Positions 56,356 to 63,730 of a DNA stretch of 64,000 nt are shown in pieces; the stretch's first letter is position 1; each line of letters opens with the position of its first letter. This stretch comes from IDS-8 sp964424805 (GTDB lineage: Bacteria > Pseudomonadota > Gammaproteobacteria > Steroidobacterales > Woeseiaceae). A program made the position numbers and the translations under genes. The notes below the pieces were generated by a model that saw nothing but the letters and a program-made list of their open reading frames with translations, did no database searches and was not told the origin of the DNA. The stretch lies in contig CAYRKH010000001.1 of NCBI GenBank assembly GCA_964424805.1, positions 62,001 to 126,000 on the forward strand, read 5' to 3'.

Positions 56356-57347
56356 GTCTGCCGCGACTTCTCCATCGGAAAGGCCAGCCCGATCTGCCGG
56401 CGCACCTCGTCCATCGTCCGCATAATCGAGATCGTTTCGTCGAGCGGCATGACGGGGCTCTCGGTCCGGCCTTCGCGCAGGCAGCGTGCGACTTCCTCGG
56501 CCTGGTAGTGGTAGCCGCTGGATTCGAACGGTACCTCGAACGTCACGGGCTCTTCAGAGCTACGTTCGAGGGTGATTCTTGCCGGCGCGAACACGGGACT
56601 GTGCAGGTAAATCCGTCCCCGGTCGCCCAGCAGGGTCAGGTCCGGCGAAGCGCTGGCGCGCAGCGATACGTAGAGCATGGCGATTGCCCCGTTGCCGTAT
56701 TCGAGCAGGATCGCATCCTGCTCGTCGACCCCGGTGGCGCCCAGGCTGCCGACGGCCCGCACCGTTACCGGCGCACCGAAAATCATCGACGCGGCGGAGA
56801 CGAGGTACACGCCCGCATCCAGCAGCACCCCGCCTCCGCGGGCGGGGTCCAGGAGGTAGTGGTCCGGGGCCAGCCGGGGTATGAAGGCACCGCCGGCTAG
56901 CATGAGCTGGACGGTGCCGATCGCGCCGCTTTCGAGCAGCTCACGCAGCCTGGCGTACGCGGGTAAAAACCGGCTCCACAGCGCCTCCATGACGAACAGA
57001 CCCTGGGCGCGGGCGAGATCAACGACCTCGGTTGCCTCCCGGGCGCTGATTGCGAACGGTTTCTCGCACAGCACGGCCTTGCCGGCCCGGAGGCACAGCA
57101 GGCTGTGCGTCGCGTGCAGGGTGTGGGGGCTCGAGACGTAGACGACGTCGACATCCGGGTGCTCCACCATCTGCTCGCAGGAGTCGAATACCGAAGGGGC
57201 GCCGAACTCCAGGCCGAACGATTTCGCAGTCTGCAGGTCGCGCGATGCAACGGCCTGCAGTATCGCCTGCTCCGTTGCCTCCAGGCCGCGCGCGAACGCC
57301 TGCGCCATCCTGCCGGTGCCGATGATGCCGAACCTGAGTGGTGTCAT
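56352..57347 (-). CDS. Gfo/Idh/MocA-family oxidoreductase
   Basis: ATG 57347 gives 331 residues; the open frame further upstream overlaps the SDR. There is an N-terminal Rossmann fold (FGIIGTGRMAQAFARGLEA), the CEKPFAIS motif with catalytic Lys, and EALWSRFLPAYARLRELLESGAIG, which is typical of the dihydrodiol dehydrogenase / anhydrofructose reductase branch. It probably oxidises or reduces a sugar or cyclitol ring. It follows the SDR by 8 bases. Its stop codon overlaps that of the convergent permease gene (TAG on both strands within 56352-56355). Confidence 0.85.
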   Translation of the reverse strand: MTPLRFGIIGTGRMAQAFARGLEATEQAILQAVASRDLQTAKSFGLEFGAPSVFDSCEQMVEHPDVDVVYVSSPHTLHATHSLLCLRAGKAVLCEKPFAISAREATEVVDLARAQGLFVMEALWSRFLPAYARLRELLESGAIGTVQLMLAGGAFIPRLAPDHYLLDPARGGGVLLDAGVYLVSAASMIFGAPVTVRAVGSLGATGVDEQDAILLEYGNGAIAMLYVSLRASASPDLTLLGDRGRIYLHSPVFAPARITLERSSEEPVTFEVPFESSGYHYQAEEVARCLREGRTESPVMPLDETISIMRTMDEVRRQIGLAFPMEKSRQT

Positions 57348-57355
57348 GGTGTGGC

Positions 57356-58123
57356 TCAAGCCCTTATCGAATGGCCGCCGTCGATGACCATGGTGTGGCC
57401 GGTGACGTAGGATGCTTCGTCGCTGGCGAGAAAGTGCACGACGTTGGCGATTTCCCGCGGCTCCGCCGCGCGGCCGAGCAGGCTGTAGCCGGACATCATT
57501 CGGCGGATGTCGGCCTCGGAGATGCCATCCCTCGCGGCGCGCCGGATGTGAAACTCCGTGAGCGTGGCGCCCGGGCATACCGCGTTGGCGCGTATGCCTT
57601 GGCCGCCGAATTCGACGGCCAGGCTGCGCGTCAGGGCTAGCAGCGCCGCCTTGCTCATGTCGTAGGCTGTCATGCCGGCCGAACCGCGCAGTGCGTTCAG
57701 GGACGAGATGATCACGATGCTTCCGGCGGACCGGCTGCGCATGGCCGGCACGACAGCGCGGCAGCAGATGGCGGTTCCGTTCAGGTTTACGTCCATGGTC
57801 TTCGCCCAGTCGGCCGGGGCGGTATCGAGCAGGCCGCCGCCGACCTGGACGCCGGCGTTGGCGACCAGCACGTCGATGCGGCCCCACCCCTCGAGAACGC
57901 TCGCCACCGCGGCGTCGAAGCTGCCGGCGGAGCTGATATCCGCCACCAGCGGCATCGCCGTTCTGCCTTCGGCCGCTATCTGCGATGCCGCATCCGACAC
58001 GGCCCGCTCATCGGCATCGACGAGCGCGACGCGGTCCCCGGCTTCCGCGAGCCGACGCGCGCAGGCCTTGCCGATACCGGAACCTGCACCGGTCACGATT
58101 GAAACCCTGATTGTCACGGTCAC
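57356..58123 (-). CDS. Short-chain dehydrogenase/reductase
   Basis: GTG 58123 is the best start, giving 255 residues (MTVTIRVSIVTGAGSGIG); the long frame upstream crosses an operator-like site. The NAD motif TGAGSGIG, Asp in ALVDADE (NAD preference), NAGVQVGG, ISSLNALRG with catalytic Ser, YDMSK and PGATLTEF are all present, a complete classical SDR. It heads a two-gene operon with the Gfo/Idh enzyme, controlled by a site at 58148-58165. It resembles sugar or polyol dehydrogenases such as gluconate 5-dehydrogenase types, but the substrate is unknown. Confidence 0.88.
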   Translation of the reverse strand: MTVTIRVSIVTGAGSGIGKACARRLAEAGDRVALVDADERAVSDAASQIAAEGRTAMPLVADISSAGSFDAAVASVLEGWGRIDVLVANAGVQVGGGLLDTAPADWAKTMDVNLNGTAICCRAVVPAMRSRSAGSIVIISSLNALRGSAGMTAYDMSKAALLALTRSLAVEFGGQGIRANAVCPGATLTEFHIRRAARDGISEADIRRMMSGYSLLGRAAEPREIANVVHFLASDEASYVTGHTMVIDGGHSIRA

Positions 58124-58147
58124 TCCATTCAAGCCGCCCGGGGAAGA

Positions 58148-58165
58148 TAGTTTACATGTAAATTG
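58148..58165. promoter_or_regulatory. Operator-like site S7: TAGTTTA-N4-TAAATTG
   Basis: TAGTTTA-CATG-TAAATTG, 25 bases upstream of the SDR start; the left half is perfect and the centre TTTACATGTAAA is itself a perfect palindrome. It is the last site of the group and marks the edge of the regulon before pckG. Confidence 0.65.
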
Positions 58166-58239
58166 TGCGGCGCGCGAAGAGCGCCCGGCCGCGCGTTTTG
58201 CCGTTGCGCGCCTGGAGGCGGGAGAGACAGGCAGCCGGA

Positions 58240-59991
58240 TCAGTGGCCTTTGCGCAGGTCCTCGAGCACGGTCTCGTACTCGCGCCGCAGTGCCTCGGGC
58301 AGGCGGTCGCCGAAGCTGCCGAGATAATCGCCGATGGACTCCATCTCTTTCTGCCATTTCCCGTTGTCGATGGAGAGCAGCGCTTCCATGGTTTGAGGGC
58401 TGACGTCGAGCCCGCGGGTGTCGATACCGCCCGGCTCCGGGAGTAAGCCGATCGGGGTCTGGCGGGCGCCGGCGCGGCCCTCGCATCGGTCGATGATCCA
58501 GCGCAGCACGCGCAGGTTCTCGCCGAAGCCGGGCCACAGGAACTGGCCGCGGCTGTCCTGGCGGAACCAGTTGACGTGGAAGATGCGCGGGAGCTGGTCG
58601 GACCTGTCGGCAAAGGACAGCCAGTGGGCCCAGTAGTCGCCGAAGTTATAGCCGCAGAAGGGCTTCATGGCCATGGGATCGCGGCGGACGACGCCGACGG
58701 CGCCGCTGGCGGCGGCGGTGGTTTCGGAGCCGACGCCGGCGCCGACGAGCACGCCGTGATTCCAGTCTTTCGCCTCGAAGACCAGCGGTGCAAGCTCCTT
58801 GCGGCGGCCGCCGAAGACGAGCGCTGTGATCGGCACGCCTTCCGGCGCTTCCGCGAGCTCCGAGTAGCTCGGGTTTTTCCGGGCCGACACGGTGAAGCGC
58901 GAGTTCGGGTGCGCGGCCGGACCGTTGGCGGGGTCATACTTGCGCCCCTGCCAGTCGTAGGCCGGCTGGCCGTTTTTCTTCCCTTCCCACCACGGCTGGT
59001 TGTCGGCGGTGAGCGCCACGTTGGTGAAGATCGTGTCGCTCTTGATCATGTCGTAGGCGTTCTTGTTCGTCTTGGCGTTCGTGCCCGGCACGACGCCGAA
59101 GTAGCCTGCTTCCGGGTTGATGGCGCGCAGCCGGCCGTCGTCGTCCAGGTGCAGCCAGGCGATGTCGTCGCCGAGGGTCCAGATTTTCCAACCGGCGTGC
59201 GACGGCGGCGGAATCAGCATCGCGAGATTGGTTTTACCGCAGGCGGACGGGAACGCGCAGGCCAGGTAGTGCGTCTCTCCTTGCGGGTTCTCGACGCCGA
59301 CGATCAGCATGTGCTCCGCGAGCCAGCCTTCCTGCCGGGCCTGGTAGCTCGCGATTCGGAGCGCATGGCATTTCTTGCCGAGCAGCGCGTTGCCGCCGTA
59401 GCCCGAGCCGATGCTCTTGATGGAGAGCTCTTCCGGAAAATGCATGATGAAACGCCGCCTGGGATCGAGGTCCCCGGTGGAATGCAGCCCCTTGACGAAC
59501 GTTCCTTCCTTTTCGATGCGCGCGAGCGCCGCGGCGCCCATGCGCGTCATCAGCTTCATGTTGATGACGACGTAGGGGCTGTCGGTGATCTCTACGCCAA
59601 GGCGCGCGTACGGGGAATCGATCGGGCCCATGCAATAGGGGATCACGTACATCGTTCGGCCCTGCATGGCGCCCGCGAACAGCGCATCGACCTTCTTGTG
59701 CGCGTCGGCGGGGCTCATCCAGTTGTTGTTCGGCCCCGCGTCGGCCTCGGCCGTCGTGCAGACGTAGGTCAGGTGTTCGACCCGGGCGACGTCGGAGGGA
59801 TCCGAGCGGTGCAGGTAACAATGCGGGTAGGTGTCCTCGTCGAGCTCGAGCAGCTCGCCGCTCCGGATCATCTGGTTGACCAGCCGCTTGAATTCGGAGT
59901 CGCTGCCGTTGCACCAGTGGATGTCTTCCGGCTGTGTCAGGCGCGCGACGGTGTCGACCCAGTCCTGAAGGGCGGCCAACCTGGTTGTCAT
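58240..59991 (-). CDS. pckG: Phosphoenolpyruvate carboxykinase (GTP)
   Basis: The 583-residue product is of the GTP-dependent PCK family. Landmarks are HWCNGSDSEF near the N-terminus, YVIPYCMGP, LHSTGDLDP, KSIGSGYGGNALLGKKCHALR, the P-loop-like FPSACGKTN, WTLGDDIAWL, FGGRRKELAPLV, and FCGYNFGDYWAHWLSF near the C-terminus. It makes PEP from oxaloacetate for gluconeogenesis. Length and motifs are normal. It is a housekeeping gene between the regulon and the flagellar genes; a TATAAT-like -10 (minus strand, 60156-60151) lies 160 bases upstream with no clear -35. Confidence 0.96.
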   Translation of the reverse strand: MTTRLAALQDWVDTVARLTQPEDIHWCNGSDSEFKRLVNQMIRSGELLELDEDTYPHCYLHRSDPSDVARVEHLTYVCTTAEADAGPNNNWMSPADAHKKVDALFAGAMQGRTMYVIPYCMGPIDSPYARLGVEITDSPYVVINMKLMTRMGAAALARIEKEGTFVKGLHSTGDLDPRRRFIMHFPEELSIKSIGSGYGGNALLGKKCHALRIASYQARQEGWLAEHMLIVGVENPQGETHYLACAFPSACGKTNLAMLIPPPSHAGWKIWTLGDDIAWLHLDDDGRLRAINPEAGYFGVVPGTNAKTNKNAYDMIKSDTIFTNVALTADNQPWWEGKKNGQPAYDWQGRKYDPANGPAAHPNSRFTVSARKNPSYSELAEAPEGVPITALVFGGRRKELAPLVFEAKDWNHGVLVGAGVGSETTAAASGAVGVVRRDPMAMKPFCGYNFGDYWAHWLSFADRSDQLPRIFHVNWFRQDSRGQFLWPGFGENLRVLRWIIDRCEGRAGARQTPIGLLPEPGGIDTRGLDVSPQTMEALLSIDNGKWQKEMESIGDYLGSFGDRLPEALRREYETVLEDLRKGH

Positions 59992-60242
59992 AGCTTGCTC
60001 TCTGGGAAAATTATGGGTTCATCCGGGTGCGCCGGGAGCGCGGCTCCGGGCCTGTTATGGCGTCGTGGCGATGGCGGCCTTGCATCGGGCCACTGGCCTC
60101 CAGTCCCCCTGCAACGGATTGATACTTGTGCGTGACTGTGAGGCGCGGTCATTATACTCGCCCGGCTCGAATCTGCACCCGCTCGGCCGGTGCGCACCGC
60201 CGAAGCCCGGAAATACGAGCGGCAGGCGGTGGCGTTGAGCGC

Positions 60243-60731
60243 CTAGATACTGGCGAGCGCGCGGCGGGAGCGGCCGGTGGCCGTGGCGCCCCGGGGGTCG
60301 TAGGTCGCCGAGTCTGCGGTGGCGCCCCGGAGTATGCCGATCGCCGCGGCGAGCTGGCGCTGCCGCAGGTGGATGGCGGCGCCGTTGGCCGCGTTCCGGC
60401 GATCGCAGGCGGCGACAACGTCGAGAAAGTGCTGCCAGCTTGCGTCCAGGCGCTCGTCGGCGCCGCACCAGGCGAGCAGGTCGGGCATGTTTTCGAGCCC
60501 GGCCGGCCGGCCGGCGTCCCGGCACACCGCCCGTCGGGCTGCCTCCAGCCGTTCCAGGCGCTGCACGCCGTCGCGCTTCCCCGCCGCCGCCGCGGCCAGC
60601 GCGTCATCGTCCTGCCGCTCCAGCGCCTGCCGCTCGTCGCGCAGGTGCCGTTCGAGGGCGAGTGCCGCCTGCAGGGAGTCATCCACGATCCGCGCGAGAC
60701 GCGGCCGGCAGTCCGGCGGTGAGGCCGGCAC
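60243..60731 (-). CDS. flgN: Flagellar type III export chaperone FlgN
   Basis: This 162-residue, mostly helical protein from GTG 60731 lies 1 base after the flgM stop. The helix-rich N-terminal part (RIVDDSLQAALALERHLRDERQALERQDDDALAAAAAGKRDGVQRLERL) is the FlgN pattern; the middle contains the typical LLAWCG. FlgN escorts the hook-filament junction proteins FlgK and FlgL. The assignment rests on family pattern and the conserved flgA-flgM-flgN order. The 251 bases between its stop and pckG show no further gene. Confidence 0.83.
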   Translation of the reverse strand: MPASPPDCRPRLARIVDDSLQAALALERHLRDERQALERQDDDALAAAAAGKRDGVQRLERLEAARRAVCRDAGRPAGLENMPDLLAWCGADERLDASWQHFLDVVAACDRRNAANGAAIHLRQRQLAAAIGILRGATADSATYDPRGATATGRSRRALASI

Positions 60732-60732
60732 G

Positions 60733-61071
60733 TCAGCTGCCGAGCTGCCGGTCGGTGACGATCAGGGCCGCCGCGATGCGGCCGGGGTCGATCCGGTACT
60801 CGCCGTTCCTGATGGCATCCTTCACGGCATCGACGCGCGCCCGGTCGAGCTCCGGAAACGAGTCGAAGGTCTTTTCGAGCCGCTCGAGCAGCCTCGCGCT
60901 GCTGGTCAGCTCGACCCTGTCGCCTTCGGCCATCGGTGCTCCCCTCGTATCCCGGGCCGGGACTTCGGCGCCGCCGGTTTTCCGGCTGGCGGCGGTGCTG
61001 CCGGCGCGCTCCGCGATTTTTCCGGGAAGTCCCTGGGTCATCGCATCGATCCTGTCAGACATAGTGTCCAT
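60733..61071 (-). CDS. flgM: Anti-sigma-28 factor FlgM
   Basis: The 112-residue product (or 109 from the ATG three codons in) has a disordered N-terminal half and a C-terminal sigma-28-binding helical part with GDRVELTSSARLLERLEKTF, DRARVDAVKDAIRNGEYRIDPGRIAAALI, closely matching FlgM. It holds back FliA until the hook is complete and it is exported. A near-consensus sigma-28 promoter lies just upstream (61092-61118), giving the usual feedback loop. flgN follows by 1 base. Confidence 0.93.
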   Translation of the reverse strand: MDTMSDRIDAMTQGLPGKIAERAGSTAASRKTGGAEVPARDTRGAPMAEGDRVELTSSARLLERLEKTFDSFPELDRARVDAVKDAIRNGEYRIDPGRIAAALIVTDRQLGS

Positions 61072-61091
61072 CCTTCCAGATGTTGTGAATA

Positions 61092-61118
61092 TAATCGGCC
61101 CGTCGGGCCGTAACTTTA
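61092..61118 (-). promoter_or_regulatory. Sigma-28 (FliA) promoter of flgMN
   Basis: On the minus strand, TAAAGTTA (61118-61111) and GCCGATTA (61099-61092) are exactly 11 bases apart, matching the class III flagellar consensus TAAAGTTT-N11-GCCGATAA. The -35 element begins with the TAA stop codon of flgA, so promoter and stop are shared. Confidence 0.85.
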
Positions 61119-61889
61119 GTGCAGGAGAACCTCTACCTGCTGGGCCGAGCGCACGAGGCCCTCGACCACCCGGTCCGACGCCTCGTTCCGGACGCGTATG
61201 CGTTCACCCTGCGCCCCGTCGGCCAGCGCCGTGCCGGCCATCGCCACGTTGAAACTGCCATTGCGCACCACCAGCGTAACCGACTGCCCGCGCCGCACGA
61301 TCGTCTGCTCCTCGATCATGGAAGGCGCCAGCACGCTGCCCGAGGTAACCGGGCGGCTCAGGCGGCGGCCGACCAGCCGGCTCACGTCGGCAACATAGCC
61401 GCCGGGCAGGCGGGACACGTCGCGCTCCTCGGTCACGAGATCGGCGGCGGCCAGCACGTGGTCGCGCGGCAGCGAACGCACCGCCACCAGGACCGGGCGC
61501 GGCTCGGTGACGTTCACCGGCACGTAGACCTTCCAGGGGCGGCTGCCGCCGCAGCGCACGCCGACGATGGTGCGGCTGTCGATCCGCGCCCCCGGCGCCA
61601 GGAAGCCCTCGAGCGGGCGTTCGCAGCGCGCGAGATTGAGACGCGGATCGAGGTGGCCCGCCCGCGGCACCAGCTTCCGGCCCGTGCCGGCGATGCGCTG
61701 CTGCAGGTAATCCTCGGCGGCGGCGGCGATGCTCGCAACGGGCTGTGAATCGGCGGCCGCCACGGGCACCGCCGCGTGCAGCCCGATGAGCAGCAGCGGC
61801 AGCACGAACGTCGCCATGCCGCCGGAAATCCGGCGCGGCAACGTCGCCCGCGTCAATTTCCCGTCGAAGCGGGTGGTGAAACCAGGCAT
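61116..61889 (-). CDS. flgA: Flagellar P-ring assembly chaperone FlgA
   Basis: ATG 61889, preceded by a GAGGGGG ribosome site, gives 257 residues. There is an N-terminal signal-anchor (MATFVLPLLLIGLHAAVPVAAA, about residues 25-46), then the SAF domain (about 125-185, RPVLVAVRSLPRDHVLAAADLV) and the C-terminal QTIVRRGQSVTLVVRNGSFNVAMAGTALADGAQGERIRVRN that is typical of FlgA. It helps build the P ring in the periplasm. It is transcribed away from flgB, with a REPIN and a sigma-54 promoter in the 324-base gap 61890-62213. Confidence 0.93.
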   Translation of the reverse strand: MPGFTTRFDGKLTRATLPRRISGGMATFVLPLLLIGLHAAVPVAAADSQPVASIAAAAEDYLQQRIAGTGRKLVPRAGHLDPRLNLARCERPLEGFLAPGARIDSRTIVGVRCGGSRPWKVYVPVNVTEPRPVLVAVRSLPRDHVLAAADLVTEERDVSRLPGGYVADVSRLVGRRLSRPVTSGSVLAPSMIEEQTIVRRGQSVTLVVRNGSFNVAMAGTALADGAQGERIRVRNEASDRVVEGLVRSAQQVEVLLH

Positions 61890-61949
61890 TAGCCCCCTCG
61901 CCAGCACTCTTTGCGTAAGGTGATGCAAGTGCCGTGCCACCCATATTGA

Positions 61950-62021
61950 CGTAGGAGTGCGCATTGCGCGCGATGCCCCGGCTGGCAAAACGTAGCATCG
62001 CGCGCAATGCGCGCTCCTACG
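61950..62021. repeat. REPIN 3: REP doublet between flgA and flgB
   Basis: Arms 61950-61976 and 61995-62021 are 27-bp inverted copies with one mismatch and an 18-base spacer, the same family as the other two. It lies in the divergent flgA/flgB region, 60 bases upstream of flgA and clear of the flgB sigma-54 promoter. An enhancer-binding regulator site could lie near here; none was recognised. Confidence 0.9.
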
Positions 62022-62146
62022 CAGCAACAAGACGCAACGAGCAGGCGAACGAGCCTTGCCGCCACGGCGGCAAACCTTTGCCGGTTTGCCGCCGCATATA
62101 TCGGCAGGACCCGCCGGAACTTTAGCGTTGACGGCGATTTCCAGGT

Positions 62147-62162
62147 TGGCACGCGAGTTGCA
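62147..62162 (+). promoter_or_regulatory. Sigma-54 promoter of flgBCDE
   Basis: TGGCACG-CGAG-TTGCA matches the -24/-12 consensus TGGCACG-N4-TTGCA at every defined base, 52 bases before flgB ATG 62214. This implies RpoN- and FleQ/FlrC-type control of hook-basal body genes, as in Pseudomonas and Vibrio polar flagella. Confidence 0.88.
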
Positions 62163-62213
62163 ATGGCTTCGGCCAAAGCCAACACGACAACGAAAAACCG
62201 GGGTCAAGAATCA

Positions 62214-62606
62214 ATGAAGCTGCAACCGTTTGCGCAGCACGTCGAAGCGCTGAAGCTGCGCGAGCATCGCCACCAGGTGCTGTCATCGAATATCGCCAAT
62301 GCGGATACCCCGCATTACAAGGCGCGCGACATCGATTTCGCGCAGGCGCTGCGGCAGGCGCAGGCGCCCGACGCCAGGCTGCAGCGGACCAGCGAGCGTC
62401 ACATCGGCGGATGGAATGCAGGCCGCCCCGGCGGAGCGGAACTGAAGTATCGCCTGCCTACCCAGCCCGCGCTGGACGGCAACACGGTGGAGGCCGACGT
62501 GGAGCAGGCCGCCTACGCCGAGAACGCCATCCGCTATCGCGCCACGCTGGGCTTTCTCGACAGCTCGATCAAGACGATCCGCTACGCCATAAAAGGAGGC
62601 GAGTGA
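62214..62606 (+). CDS. flgB: Flagellar basal-body rod protein FlgB
   Basis: The 130-residue product from ATG 62214 begins MKLQPFAQHVEALKLREHRHQVLSSNIANADTPHYKARDIDF; the SSNIANADTP motif is the rod-protein signature. The C-terminal helix (AYAENAIRYRATLGFLDSSIKTIRYAIKG) is the normal coiled segment. An in-frame ATG at 62163 is inside the sigma-54 promoter region and unlikely. It forms the proximal rod with FlgC, FlgF and FlgG. The stop overlaps flgC. Confidence 0.95.
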   Translation: MKLQPFAQHVEALKLREHRHQVLSSNIANADTPHYKARDIDFAQALRQAQAPDARLQRTSERHIGGWNAGRPGGAELKYRLPTQPALDGNTVEADVEQAAYAENAIRYRATLGFLDSSIKTIRYAIKGGE

Positions 62607-63019
62607 TGTCGTTGTTCCAGGTGTTCAAGGTGGCCGGCAGCGCCATGAACGCGCAGTCGGTGCGCCTGAACGTCACGGCCAGCAACCTGGCCAACGCGGG
62701 TAGCGTCAACGGTGATCCCGCGAAGGTGTACCGCGCGCGCCAGCCGGTTTTCCAGAGCTTCCAGGCTTCGCTTACGCACGAGACCGGCGTCGCCGGCGTG
62801 CGGCTCTCCGGAATCGTCGAGAGCAGCGCACCGCTCGAGATGCAGCATCGGCCGGAGCACCCCGATGCCGACGAGAACGGGAACGTCTACGTGAGCAACG
62901 TCAACACGGTCGACGAGATGGTGAACATGATCTCGGCTTCCCGCTCGTACCGGAACGACGTCGAACTGATCAACACGGCGAAGGATCTGCTGCTGCAGAC
63001 CCTGTCGCTTGGCCGCTGA
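62606..63019 (+). CDS. flgC: Flagellar basal-body rod protein FlgC
   Basis: The 137-residue protein from ATG 62606 (ATG overlaps the flgB TGA; GGAGG lies 8 bases upstream) opens MSLFQVFKVAGSAMNAQSVRLNVTASNLANAG, with the rod motif, and ends with the helix NTVDEMVNMISASRSYRNDVELINTAKDLLLQTLSLG. It is a proximal rod subunit. It is followed by flgD after 20 bases. Confidence 0.95.
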   Translation: MSLFQVFKVAGSAMNAQSVRLNVTASNLANAGSVNGDPAKVYRARQPVFQSFQASLTHETGVAGVRLSGIVESSAPLEMQHRPEHPDADENGNVYVSNVNTVDEMVNMISASRSYRNDVELINTAKDLLLQTLSLGR

Positions 63020-63039
63020 GACCACAGGGGGACGAAGGG

Positions 63040-63705
63040 ATGACACAGATCGCTGGCACCAATGACCTCGCCGGCCTCGCGCCGCCGCCATCCGGCAAGC
63101 CCCGCGGCGCGCTCGGGCAGGAAGACTTTCTCGAGCTGATGATCGCCCAGTTCCAGAACCAGGACCCGTTCAAACCGATGGAGAACGGGGATTTCCTCGG
63201 GCAGCTCGCGCAGTTCGGCACGGTCAGCGGCATCGAGGAGCTGAACGGCTCGTTCGCCGGGCTGCAGGCCTCCCTGCAGTCGGACCAGATGCTGAAAGCG
63301 GCGACGCTGGTCGGGCGCGGCGTCCTCGCCGTGTCCGATACCGGCTACCTGGCCGACGGTGGCCGCGTCACCGGCGCCGTCGAGCTCGGGAGCAGCGCGG
63401 CAGGCGTGCAGATAGAAATTACCGACCGTAACGGCGAACTGGTGCGGCGGCTGGATCTCGGCCCGCAGGCCGCCGGCCTCGTGCGTTTCGAATGGGACGG
63501 CCGTGACGCGGAGCAGGCCACCGTTGAGCCCGGGGAGTACTCGATCAGTGCGCGCGTGGCGCGGGGCGAGGGCGTTGAAAGCCTCGAGACCCTGCTCGAT
63601 GCGCGCATCGACAGCGTGAACGTCGGCCGGCGCGGCCGGCCCATGACCCTGAACCTGGCCGGCGGCGGCGTGCTGTCCGCCGACCAGGTCCGGCGGGTCT
63701 ACTGA
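63040..63705 (+). CDS. flgD: Flagellar hook capping / assembly protein FlgD
   Basis: The 221-residue product has the FlgD N-terminal motif LGQEDFLELMIAQFQNQDPFKPMENGDFLGQLAQF, then a Tudor-like/FnIII hybrid beta domain with the FlgD-type RFEWDGRDAEQATVEPGEYSISA. It caps the growing hook and is needed to add FlgE, which is encoded next. The flgB-C-D-E order is standard. Confidence 0.95.
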   Translation: MTQIAGTNDLAGLAPPPSGKPRGALGQEDFLELMIAQFQNQDPFKPMENGDFLGQLAQFGTVSGIEELNGSFAGLQASLQSDQMLKAATLVGRGVLAVSDTGYLADGGRVTGAVELGSSAAGVQIEITDRNGELVRRLDLGPQAAGLVRFEWDGRDAEQATVEPGEYSISARVARGEGVESLETLLDARIDSVNVGRRGRPMTLNLAGGGVLSADQVRRVY

Positions 63706-63730
63706 TCATTTTCCAAACGGAGAGAACACC

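Noticed and set aside
60150..60200. tRNA-like T-loop (GGCTCGAATCTGCAC) upstream of pckG
   Set aside because: Only a resemblance: no matching acceptor, D or anticodon stems could be built around it. No tRNA or rRNA gene was found in the window.
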